From assembly GCA_027484725.1 (NCBI GenBank), contig JAIXSK010000028.1, positions 62,001 through 126,000 of the forward strand: a stretch of DNA of 64,000 bases. Direction: 5' to 3'. Each line of letters begins with the position of its first letter. The stretch's first letter is position 1. A program made the translations under genes and the position numbers. Source of the DNA: Flavobacterium sp. Its GTDB lineage: Bacteria > Bacteroidota > Bacteroidia > Flavobacteriales > Flavobacteriaceae. The notes beneath the pieces were generated by a model. It had not been told where the DNA came from and searched no databases. It saw nothing but the letters and a program-made list of their open reading frames with translations. Shown piece after piece: positions 52,793 to 60,593 of the stretch.

Positions 52793-54192
52793 ATCAAATC
52801 TTGCATATTTAATTGATTCGGAAACAACGATAAAAAGTGCCCGAAGAACAATTGTCGGGCGAGTAATCGCTTGTAATCTTGTGTGCCGCGCGCATCGCTT
52901 ATAGGCGAGAGTTCGGTTTGCAGCATGGCTTCGGCCGCACGGATGGTTTGAGCGCTGAGTTTTTTTCCGATGAGATAATCAGCCGTAGCCGACAAATACA
53001 AAGGAGTTGGCCCTACACCACCCATGGATATATGCGCCTCGGTGATTTGGTCGGCACTCATTTGCAAACTGATGGCCGTATTAACGCTGGCGATGTCGAG
53101 GTATTGCCGTTTGCAAACTTTATCAAAATAAAACAATCGCTGCTCCGGAAGTTCAAAACTCATTTGACTGATGATTTCTGAAGGTGATTTGTCAAGGGTT
53201 TTATAGCCGAGATAAAACGAGCGCAAAGGCAAGTTTCGGCTGGTTTGGGTTTGCGTATCGAGTAAAGTAATTTGGGCATTGAGCGCTAATAAAATAGCGG
53301 TGAAATCACCAATCGGTGAAGCATTGGCTAAGTTTCCGGCAATGGTTCCTATGTTGCGAATGGGCGTGGATGAAATCAGTTTTAAAAAACGATGCCACTG
53401 CGGAATGCGCTCGAGCAAAAACGGATGCTCCATGAGTTGCGTGACCGTGACTGAACCGCCTAAACTTACTTGATTGCCATTTACTTTGATTTGGTTGAGC
53501 TCGGGATGATGAAACAAATAATCGAGTTCAAGTCCGTGGAGCTCGTCGTGTTTTTGTACGTATAAATCGGTTCCGCCGCCTACGGGAAGTTGCCCGTTGG
53601 TTGTAACCGGCTGGCTTTGAAGAGCGGCCAATCGCTCGGGAATTTCTATGAAATAATCAGGTATAAATTTATTTTCTACCAACCAAGACAAAGGCTGTTG
53701 CGCATCTTTGTGTTGCAACTCTTGCGCAACCACTGTGGCCGCTCGCTCAATCGATTTGTATCCGGTGCAGCGACAAATATTGCCGTCAATGGCGCTGATG
53801 ACGTCTTCAGCCGTGGGCGATTGACACGTTAAAGCATAACCGCTGAGTGAATTGACAAAGCCCGGCGTACAGAATCCGCATTGGGTTCCGGAGCATTGCA
53901 CCATGGCTTGTTGGACTTTGTTGAGCCCGTCAGGCAAATTAACGCCCTCCACCGTTACGACGTGTTTGCCGTGAATGTTGGCCAGCGGTGTCAAACAAGA
54001 AGTGGCGCTCATATAACGGACGGTATCTGCTGCTTGAGAACCGATGAGCACCGTGCAAGCGCCGCAATCACCTTCGCGACAACCGATTTTGGTTCCGCGC
54101 AAGTTTTGTTCATAGCGGATAAAATCAAGCAAAGTAGTGGCCGGATGTACTTCGCTCTCGATGAGTTCTTGGTTGAGTAAGAATTGAATCAT
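52789..54192 (-). CDS. xdhA: xanthine dehydrogenase, Fe-S and FAD subunit
   Basis: 467-aa subunit combining two [2Fe-2S] clusters (GCREGDCGACTVL with a further Cys, about 38-70; QCGFCTPGF and NICRCTGY, about 104-145) and a FAD domain (PVGGGTDLYVQ about 202; TIAGNLANASPIGDFTAILL about 285). Electrons pass from Moco in XdhB through the clusters to FAD. NAD+ or another acceptor is likely. Four-base overlap with xdhB; 4 nt from guaD. Confidence 0.94.
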   Translation of the reverse strand: MIQFLLNQELIESEVHPATTLLDFIRYEQNLRGTKIGCREGDCGACTVLIGSQAADTVRYMSATSCLTPLANIHGKHVVTVEGVNLPDGLNKVQQAMVQCSGTQCGFCTPGFVNSLSGYALTCQSPTAEDVISAIDGNICRCTGYKSIERAATVVAQELQHKDAQQPLSWLVENKFIPDYFIEIPERLAALQSQPVTTNGQLPVGGGTDLYVQKHDELHGLELDYLFHHPELNQIKVNGNQVSLGGSVTVTQLMEHPFLLERIPQWHRFLKLISSTPIRNIGTIAGNLANASPIGDFTAILLALNAQITLLDTQTQTSRNLPLRSFYLGYKTLDKSPSEIISQMSFELPEQRLFYFDKVCKRQYLDIASVNTAISLQMSADQITEAHISMGGVGPTPLYLSATADYLIGKKLSAQTIRAAEAMLQTELSPISDARGTQDYKRLLARQLFFGHFLSLFPNQLNMQDLI

Positions 54193-54196
54193 ACTT

Positions 54197-54676
54197 TTAA
54201 TATTCTATTTTGTCTTGGCTAGAAGCCCACAAACGGAAGGCTTCAAGCGCTTCTTCGCGCATGAATTGTTCGGTCACCAATTTGCGGTGGGCATACGGAA
54301 GTTCTAGTTCTTCATAAATGAACTGATCGTCAAAGTTGATATCTGCCGCATCTTTTTTGGTGTTGGCAAAATACATTTTATCAGGTCTGGCCCAGTAAAT
54401 CGCGCCCAAACACATCGGGCAAGGTTCGCAACTGGTGTATATTTCGCAGCCGTCTAATTGAAAAGTGCCTAGTTCTTTGCAGGCATTTCGGATGGCGACT
54501 ACTTCGGCATGCGCCGTTGGATCATTGGTAGAGGTGACGCCGTTGGCTCCGCGGGCGATGATTTTTCCGTCTTTGACGATGACCGCTCCGAACGGTCCGC
54601 CGTTGCCACTTGTTACATTTTCAATAGACAGGCGAATGGCTTCCTGCATAAACTCAGTTTGTTTGTCTAAACACAT
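54197..54676 (-). CDS. guaD: guanine deaminase (small, CDA-fold type)
   Basis: 159-aa cytidine-deaminase-fold enzyme of the Bacillus GuaD type, deaminating guanine to xanthine. Zinc ligands: HAEVVAIRNA (His plus catalytic Glu) and SCEPCPMCLGAIYWARPDK (two Cys). It heads the minus-strand purine cluster, so guanine entry into XdhAB is provided. A weak TATATTTA box lies upstream. Confidence 0.92.
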   Translation of the reverse strand: MCLDKQTEFMQEAIRLSIENVTSGNGGPFGAVIVKDGKIIARGANGVTSTNDPTAHAEVVAIRNACKELGTFQLDGCEIYTSCEPCPMCLGAIYWARPDKMYFANTKKDAADINFDDQFIYEELELPYAHRKLVTEQFMREEALEAFRLWASSQDKIEY

Positions 54677-54692
54677 AAAATTTAATTTGGGG

Positions 54693-54700
54693 TAAATATA
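54693..54700 (-). promoter_or_regulatory. -7-like box TATATTTA before the purine cluster
   Basis: On the reverse strand TATATTTA is one base from TAnnTTTG, 17 nt before the guaD ATG. No palindromic operator was recognised around it. Confidence 0.35.
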
Positions 54701-54718
54701 AAGAAAAGTTGATTTGAC

Positions 54719-55058
54719 GGTTCATAAGATGAGTTTAGGAAGTTGAAAAAAGTTTAGAAAGTTTAGTTGAAAACCACTTAGACAATAAAGTCAGCACAGT
54801 CAATAGTGATCCCTCATGTTAGATAATGTATCTGTGAGTCGCCCGCGTGAGCGATTGCAGCTAAGTGCCGCGCACTGCGGAAAGCGCGACCCGCAGGGGC
54901 ACGCCAAATGAGAATGCGGCTGCGCCTTTGGACCGCTGCGCTGTTAGACAAAAGAGAATTTGAAAATGAGACAATTTGGAAATTTGGAAATGAAATGATT
55001 CGTATAACAGAATGCTTCGACTAAACTTCCTAAACTTTTTAAACTTATTCAACCCCAA
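54719..55058. repeat. intergenic repeat spacer between guaD and the kinase gene
   Basis: Non-coding. A 9-nt-period array (AGTTTAGRA type, about 54733-54770) and its reverse-complement form (about 55019-55050) flank a GC-rich central part with GTGAGCGATTG and AGCGCAGCGG-like units in reverse orientation. The outer arrays could pair as a large inverted repeat. The two regulatory sites of the kinase promoter follow. Confidence 0.6.
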
Positions 55059-55061
55059 AAA

Positions 55062-55081
55062 TTGTCGAACATATTCTACAA
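55062..55081 (+). promoter_or_regulatory. palindrome TTGTCGAA-CATA-TTCTACAA, candidate response-regulator operator
   Basis: 8-bp arms with one mismatch, 4-nt spacer. The same palindrome, perfect there, occurs 41 nt after the response-regulator gene. It ends 42 nt before the -7 box of the kinase gene, a typical place for an activator site. Inference from pattern and position. Confidence 0.6.
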
Positions 55082-55122
55082 AAACTAAAAAAATGTATTA
55101 CGGATTTATCAATTGGTTCGTG

Positions 55123-55130
55123 TATTTTTG
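55123..55130 (+). promoter_or_regulatory. -7 box TATTTTTG of the two-component operon
   Basis: TATTTTTG matches TAnnTTTG, giving a leader of about 70 nt before the TTG start. Followed by GTC, as at the second candidate promoter near 57.74 kb. Confidence 0.55.
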
Positions 55131-55208
55131 TCGTAAGATTATCCTGAAAATTATTGGATAATGATGCCCACCATCTACCCTTCTGCTGATTGCTGAAAAT
55201 CAAACAGA

Positions 55209-56945
55209 TTGTTATTGAAATCATTTTTTACCAGACCACTTGAATTTCGTCACCGAAAAGTGGTTCATTATATTTTACTGGCGTGTATGCTACTGTTGCA
55301 GTTGTTGGCTGTGGTGGTTTGGTATCAGGAAACTTATGGCGCTAAGAAAACCCAAAATGCTTTGGAACATTGGTCAAAAGTAAGCCATGTGAATGGTTGG
55401 GCAGACCAATTAACTACTGCTTTGCTCCATGCGCAAATGTATTTCCAAGAGTACATGGAACACGGCCAATCACAAGCGCTCAAAAATTACCAACAATCAT
55501 TGCAGTGGGCAGCTCTGGCCAGTGACAGTCTCAAATTGACGGGGCAAAAACTCGATGACTTTTCACAGATAGTAGATCATCAAAAAAAAGTAAAAGCCGG
55601 GATTGATGCACTGAAGAAACAAATTAACCAACAAATTGCCTGGGAAAGTTCAACTTCTAATCACACGGGTTCGGCACCACCACAATTGACTGCATTGAGT
55701 TATAAAAAAGTGCTGGACAGCATTAAAACCAATACGGTGATTACGGTAGACAAAATGAATCGCAAAGGTTTGTTGGCAAGACTCGCTGCTGCTTTTTCAG
55801 GTAAAATGCAAGTGCAAAAAGAGCAGCTCAAAACGGTCATCACAATAAAATACAAAGACAAAGTGGTTACCGGAACCATTGAAGATTTGCTTAAAAGCAT
55901 CATTGAACAAAGCAATCAATACTACCGTAAAGAATTTAGCAAACTGCGCACATCTATGCAGCAATTACACAGCAAAGATGCACAACTGGCAAAATTCAAT
56001 GCAAAATTGTTGTGGCAAAGTCAGCAGTTTTTACCGGCTTATTCAAAGGCGTTAAAACTTTTGAAAGAAGAAACTGAAAGCGAATTCAAATTGCGTAACA
56101 AAACCGGAAAAGTGGTGCGCAGTGTGGCACTGGTGCTGATTATTTTGCTCATGCTCGTGATTTCGGCCATATTGTTTGGCTACACGCGACTGACTTATGC
56201 ATATGAAGCGCGTTTGCAAGAAGCCCAAGAAAAAATCAAGCAAAACCTCAAGTTCAAAGACCGAATGATGGGCATGATTAGTCATGAAATTAGATCGCCA
56301 CTGAGTTTGCTGGCACTGTACAGCCGTAAAATTAAAAACACAACCACTGAACCCGAAGTAAAGGCCACTTTTGAATCAATTGATTTTACCACGCAATCGC
56401 TGTTGTTGTTGTCACACCAATTGCTGGCTTATTCGCAAGAAGATGCGCAAAATTTGCAGTTGAAGAATCAGAATTTTATGCTCAAAGCCGAAGTTTCGCG
56501 CATGTTACTAGCCTTGACTGATTTGGCGCAAAGCAATGCAAACCATTTGAGTTCCCGCATTGATATTGATGAACATATAGAAGTTTGTGCCGATGTGGCG
56601 CGGATTCATCAGTTGTTTTATAATATTGTCGGGAACGCCAATAAGTTTACGCGCAACGGAACCATTGAAGTTGTGGTGATGGCCGGCGAGATATCAGAAT
56701 ATGAAATCAACTTGCAAGCAGTAGTGCGCGATGATGGGCCGGGTATCAATGCAGACGATATTCAGCATATTTTTGAGCCTTATTACCAAGGAAGCGCCTC
56801 TGGACAAACCATGAACAATGGTGTTGGTTTGGGATTGAATTTATGCAAAGAAATTGCAGAATTATTTGACGGTGAAATTCAGGTTGAAAGTGCGCAAGAT
56901 ACCGGAACCGTCGTTAGTTTTAGAATTATTTTGAGTCAGGCTTAA
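55209..56945 (+). CDS. membrane sensor histidine kinase
   Basis: 578-aa sensor. A first membrane helix (about 22-42) and a second one (about 301-323) enclose a 255-residue periplasmic domain, largely helical, with no family I recognise. HisKA follows with the phosphorylated His in MMGMISHEIRSPLSLL (near 357), then an ATPase domain: NIVGNANKFTRNG (N box), DDGPGINADDIQHIFEPYYQ and NGVGLGLNLCKEI. No HAMP domain is evident. TTG start. Partner regulator follows 38 nt downstream. Confidence 0.88.
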   Translation: MLLKSFFTRPLEFRHRKVVHYILLACMLLLQLLAVVVWYQETYGAKKTQNALEHWSKVSHVNGWADQLTTALLHAQMYFQEYMEHGQSQALKNYQQSLQWAALASDSLKLTGQKLDDFSQIVDHQKKVKAGIDALKKQINQQIAWESSTSNHTGSAPPQLTALSYKKVLDSIKTNTVITVDKMNRKGLLARLAAAFSGKMQVQKEQLKTVITIKYKDKVVTGTIEDLLKSIIEQSNQYYRKEFSKLRTSMQQLHSKDAQLAKFNAKLLWQSQQFLPAYSKALKLLKEETESEFKLRNKTGKVVRSVALVLIILLMLVISAILFGYTRLTYAYEARLQEAQEKIKQNLKFKDRMMGMISHEIRSPLSLLALYSRKIKNTTTEPEVKATFESIDFTTQSLLLLSHQLLAYSQEDAQNLQLKNQNFMLKAEVSRMLLALTDLAQSNANHLSSRIDIDEHIEVCADVARIHQLFYNIVGNANKFTRNGTIEVVVMAGEISEYEINLQAVVRDDGPGINADDIQHIFEPYYQGSASGQTMNNGVGLGLNLCKEIAELFDGEIQVESAQDTGTVVSFRIILSQA

Positions 56946-56983
56946 TACCGAATTGTTTCATTCATTCATTAAATTATTCGCTC

Positions 56984-57637
56984 ATGACAACCGCACAAAA
57001 AAACAAACCAAGACGTTATACTTTTTTAATTGCCGATGACCATATGGTGGTGCGTCAAGGCGTTGCGATGGTGCTCAAAGATTTGTTTTTTAATGCCGAT
57101 ATTCATCAGGCTGGTTCAATTAAAGAAACTCTAAAAGCCGTTCATGAACACAAATTTGATTTATTGATTTTGGATATTCACTTTCCGGATAGTCACAGTT
57201 TGAATCTAATTGGCGAACTCAAAGAATTGCAACCTCAGTTAAAAATTTTGGTATTCTCAGCCTATGATGAAAACCTGTATGCGCTGCGCTACCTCAATGC
57301 CGGAGCTTCGGGCTATTTGAACAAAGCTTGTAGTGAAGATGAGATGAAACAAGCTTTACAAAGTATGGTGGTTTCAGGCAAATACATTACCCAAAACATC
57401 AAAGACAAAATTCTCGACTCATATATATCTAAAAAACCGCTCAATCCGCTCGAGCAATTGTCTGATCGCGAAATTGAAGTAGCGCGTTTGCTCATTAAAG
57501 GCTTTGGCAATATGGAAATTTCAGAATCGTTGGGCATTAAAAAATCAACTGTGAGTACATTTAAAAACCGCATTTTTGAGAAATTGACCATCAACAACTT
57601 GGCTGATTTGATCGATATGTTTCAGTTGTATCAGTAA
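56984..57637 (+). CDS. LuxR/NarL-type response regulator
   Basis: 217-aa regulator: receiver domain (residues 10-130) with acidic pocket IADDH, phosphorylated Asp in LLILDIHFPDS (residue 64), and GASGYLNKACS; then a LuxR HTH (about 150-212) with LSDREIEVARLLIKGFGNMEISESLGIKKSTVS. Pairs a HisKA kinase with a NarL-family regulator, which usually pairs with HisKA_3 kinases. Likely binds palindromes; matching palindromes flank the operon. Confidence 0.9.
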   Translation: MTTAQKNKPRRYTFLIADDHMVVRQGVAMVLKDLFFNADIHQAGSIKETLKAVHEHKFDLLILDIHFPDSHSLNLIGELKELQPQLKILVFSAYDENLYALRYLNAGASGYLNKACSEDEMKQALQSMVVSGKYITQNIKDKILDSYISKKPLNPLEQLSDREIEVARLLIKGFGNMEISESLGIKKSTVSTFKNRIFEKLTINNLADLIDMFQLYQ

Positions 57638-57677
57638 TCTTTGTAAAGCATTGTAAATACTGACTTTTAAAATTTTA

Positions 57678-57719
57678 TTGTAGAAATCATTCTACAAAAT
57701 TTGACTTTGAATTCTACAA
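57678..57719 (+). promoter_or_regulatory. palindrome TTGTAGAA-ATCA-TTCTACAA plus half-site, candidate operator
   Basis: Perfect 8-bp arms (57678-57685, 57690-57697) with a 4-nt spacer; a further TTCTACAA half-site lies at 57712-57719, 22 nt after the first right arm (two helical turns). No T tract follows, so a terminator is unlikely. Same motif as the one before the kinase gene. Confidence 0.6.
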
Positions 57720-57739
57720 AATTCGCCGCAAGATTGACC

Positions 57740-57747
57740 TAGTTTTG
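57740..57747 (+). promoter_or_regulatory. -7 box TAGTTTTG downstream of the regulator gene
   Basis: Matches TAnnTTTG and begins 43 nt after the perfect palindrome, the same spacing as at the kinase promoter (42 nt). It would start a transcript through the structured spacer towards the 117-aa gene. Confidence 0.5.
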
Positions 57748-58082
57748 TCTTGGTAATCAGCCATAATAATTAAAGATTGGGTTTGGTTTAAGTTAAAGTG
57801 TGGCACCTAAAAATCCTATGAGTTTGCCCAACCCATATAAGTGAATTTATGGGTTTTTAGGGAAAACACAACTGCCGAACCTGCTTTATAATGGCCCATT
57901 GCTGCTTTTGTTTTACTCGTGTTGATTGACAATTTGGGCTTGCATTTAGGATATGACCTGGCAAAATAAATTTTGTTTGATCGTAATCATCATTTCGTTT
58001 AGAGGGTTTAACGAGGGAAATGTTTGACCAAATGCAAACTGCCCATTTTGTTGATCACAATTTTAGGGACTAGATATCATTT
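57748..58082 (+). other. structured intergenic region, candidate leader or small RNA
   Basis: 335 bases without an open frame longer than about 15 codons. AACCCATA (57830-57837) pairs with TATGGGTT (57848-57855); an outer CCTAAAAA (57806-57813) can pair with TTTTTAGG (57854-57861). A second possible hairpin involves GCCCATTG and CAATTTGGGC near 57.9 kb. It could be a long 5' leader of the next gene or a separate RNA. Not matched to a known RNA family. Confidence 0.35.
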
Positions 58083-58436
58083 ATGATGAATCATATTAAT
58101 CAACTCATTGAGCTTAACCTACGCTTTTTATATGAACACCCGCATCAGCAAGCGGAACTTAAAGACTTTGCGCTTTTTGGAAAACTTTCGCTGGCTGATG
58201 CTCAGGTGCTCGCAGAGATTATGGAGCTCAAAAATTTGATAGAACGAAACGCAGATCAAAAATATCAACTTAACCAACGCGGAATAGACATTTGTGAACA
58301 AGGCGGTTGGATGAACCACTTGAAAGAGAATCGCGACAAAACCCCAACCGTTTCTTTAAAAAAAACACCTCAAGACAAAACCCCAACACTGACTAAATTA
58401 TACCGAAAACTGAGCCAAGTGCTGAGTAGAAGTTGA
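58083..58436 (+). CDS. small putative winged-helix-like protein
   Basis: 117 aa. Residues 1-75 are helical with a short beta turn at YQLNQRGIDICEQGGW, a shape reminiscent of a winged helix, and the C-terminal 40 residues are basic and Thr-rich (two KTPT-type repeats). No signal peptide or membrane helix. Not recognised. It may be controlled by the two-component system through the palindrome and promoter 340 nt upstream. Confidence 0.62.
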   Translation: MMNHINQLIELNLRFLYEHPHQQAELKDFALFGKLSLADAQVLAEIMELKNLIERNADQKYQLNQRGIDICEQGGWMNHLKENRDKTPTVSLKKTPQDKTPTLTKLYRKLSQVLSRS

Positions 58437-58538
58437 TTTTGGCGCTGAGAGATTTTTGATTTTTTTGATTCCTGCAACCCAAAACGCACAACACATAAGA
58501 TTTCCTTATCTTCGTTCAAAAGGTATATCTTAACCCTA

Positions 58539-59009
58539 ATGAATCATTCTAAATTACTCATCCGACAAGCCATTCCAGACGATGCGTTTGCTTTGAGCGA
58601 ATTGATTTGTCAAAATGCTCAATTACTGCTTCAACCTCATTACAGCGAGCTTCAACTGGAGATTTTTTTGCGCTATTATTCGGCCGAAGCCATGCTGAAA
58701 AAGTTGTCAAAACAAACTATTTTTTGTGCTGAAAACAACGGAAAAATTATAGGAACCATAGCGCTTGAAGATGATTTTGTCATAGGCTTTTACACCCGAA
58801 TAGATCAAATTGGACAAGGCATTGGAACTCAACTTTTGGAATATTTAGAAAATTACGCGAAAGCACAAGGCATTCAAAAACTAGAACTTTCAGCTTCCCC
58901 CATAGGCGTGTCATTTTACCGCAACCGAGGTTGGTGCAAAGTGAAAGATATGGTCATTGCATATTTGGGGGTGGATTTTGAAGAAACACTCATGCAAAAA
59001 AAACTATAA
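58539..59009 (+). CDS. GNAT family N-acetyltransferase
   Basis: 156-aa acetyl-CoA-dependent transferase. The core has IRQAIPDDAFALSELI at the N-terminus, GKIIGTIALED, and the acetyl-CoA loop RIDQIGQGIGTQLLEYLE (Q/R-x-x-G-x-G), followed by LSASPIGVSFYRNRGW. The substrate is unknown. It has its own spacer on both sides; a TATCTTCG box lies about 20-30 nt upstream. Confidence 0.85.
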   Translation: MNHSKLLIRQAIPDDAFALSELICQNAQLLLQPHYSELQLEIFLRYYSAEAMLKKLSKQTIFCAENNGKIIGTIALEDDFVIGFYTRIDQIGQGIGTQLLEYLENYAKAQGIQKLELSASPIGVSFYRNRGWCKVKDMVIAYLGVDFEETLMQKKL

Positions 59010-59143
59010 TAGCATTTTTAATAGATTGTTATTACTTTAGAGCGCTTAAAGGTTTAGTCAGAAATAAACGTCTTTTTTTTATAAAAACAACCTAGAATTG
59101 CATCGTTACAACTCTAAATAAAAACAGACCAACCGGCAATTAT

Positions 59144-60592
59144 ATGCTTTTTAACTCACTTTCATTTGCCGTTTTTCTTCCGATTGTGTTTGCATTATAT
59201 TGGTTTGCAACCAACACCCATCTCAAACGACAAAATATATTGCTGCTGGTAGCAAGCTATTTTTTTTATGCTTGTTGGAACTGGCATTTTTTATTTTTAC
59301 TGCTAAGCTCAACGCTCTTGGATTTTTACACGGGAATAAAAATGCAAGAAACCCAAAATTTAAAAACCAAAAAAGCATGGTTCTGGATAAGTGTTGGTGT
59401 GAATCTGGGTTTTTTAGGCATTTTTAAATATTATAACTTTTTTGCAGCTTCATGGGCGCAGTTCATGGCCGGTTTTGGCTGGAAAATTCACCCAATCATG
59501 CTGCAAGTTGTGTTGCCGGTCGGAATTTCGTTTTATACCTTTCACGGCCTTTCTTATGTAATTGATATATACAAAAACCGAATTCAAGCTGAACGAAATT
59601 TTGTCAATTATGCCGTATTTGTGAGTTTTTTTCCGCTGTTGGTGGCCGGACCAATTGAACGGGCAACACACCTGCTTCCGCAAATCAAAAAACAACGTGT
59701 TTTTAATGCAGCAATGGCTTCAGACGGTTTGCGGCAAATTTTGTGGGGCTTGTTTAAAAAAATGGTAATTGCCGATAATTGTGCCGCAATGGCTGATTTG
59801 ATTTTTGATCATTCAGCGCAGTATTCCGGAAGCACTTTGGTTTTGGGTGCTTTGCTATTTAGCTTTCAGATCTACGGTGATTTTTCTGGTTATTCAGACA
59901 TTGCTTTAGGAACGGCGCGTTTATTTGGCATTGATTTGTTGCGCAATTTTGCCTTTCCGTATTTTTCGCGTGACATAGCCGAATTCTGGCGCAGATGGCA
60001 TATTTCGCTTTCAAGCTGGTTTCGAGATTACTTGTATATCCCGTTGGGCGGAAGTAACGGATCTGTTTGGTTAAAAGTAAGAAACACTTTTATTATTTTC
60101 TTGGTAAGTGGGTTTTGGCACGGCGCCAATTGGACATTTATTGTTTGGGGATTGCTCAATGCTTTGTATTTTTTACCGCTGATGCTGACGCGCAAAAATC
60201 GCCAAAATATGCAAATAGTTGCGCTCGGAAAAACTTTCCCGAGTTTGCGCGAATTTTTATCAATATTGTTGACTTTTAGCTTAACCGTTTTGGCTTGGAT
60301 TTTCTTCAGAGCTCAAAATTTATCTCATGCATGGCAATACGTGAGCGGAATTTTTTCAAATTCATTGTGGTCAGTTCCAAGGTTTGAAGGCATGAAAAAT
60401 ACGGGGCTATTGCTCTTGCTCTTGTTGGTTTTTATTTGGATTGAATGGATGGGACGCGCAGAACAATACGCTATTGAAAAAATAGGGCTCAATTGGAAAC
60501 GCCCAATTCGGTATGCTTTCTATTATTTAATTATTGTGGTGATTTGGTGGTGGGGCGGAAAAGAACAACAATTCATTTACTTTCAGTTTTAA
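59144..60592 (+). CDS. MBOAT-family O-acyltransferase (AlgI/DltB type)
   Basis: 482-aa polytopic membrane acyltransferase. Typical segments: MLFNSLSFAVFLPIVFALYW, LPVGISFYTFHGLSYVIDIY, FFPLLVAGPIERATHLLPQ, the FSRDIAEFWRRWHISLSSWFRDYLYIPLGGS motif and the catalytic-type His in LVSGFWHGANWTFIVWG. It would pass acyl groups across the inner membrane for O-acylation of a glycan or other envelope molecule. The next gene starts one base after its stop and looks like its extracytoplasmic SGNH partner. Confidence 0.92.
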   Translation: MLFNSLSFAVFLPIVFALYWFATNTHLKRQNILLLVASYFFYACWNWHFLFLLLSSTLLDFYTGIKMQETQNLKTKKAWFWISVGVNLGFLGIFKYYNFFAASWAQFMAGFGWKIHPIMLQVVLPVGISFYTFHGLSYVIDIYKNRIQAERNFVNYAVFVSFFPLLVAGPIERATHLLPQIKKQRVFNAAMASDGLRQILWGLFKKMVIADNCAAMADLIFDHSAQYSGSTLVLGALLFSFQIYGDFSGYSDIALGTARLFGIDLLRNFAFPYFSRDIAEFWRRWHISLSSWFRDYLYIPLGGSNGSVWLKVRNTFIIFLVSGFWHGANWTFIVWGLLNALYFLPLMLTRKNRQNMQIVALGKTFPSLREFLSILLTFSLTVLAWIFFRAQNLSHAWQYVSGIFSNSLWSVPRFEGMKNTGLLLLLLLVFIWIEWMGRAEQYAIEKIGLNWKRPIRYAFYYLIIVVIWWWGGKEQQFIYFQF

Positions 60593-60593
60593 C

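Noticed and set aside
54861..55058. Short reverse frame in the spacer before the kinase gene
   Set aside because: It crosses repeat modules and the inverted 9-nt array; no start signal or family resemblance.
57678..57697. Palindrome as the terminator of the response-regulator gene
   Set aside because: The stem is AT-rich with no following T tract, and the same palindrome occurs upstream of the kinase promoter, where a terminator makes no sense.
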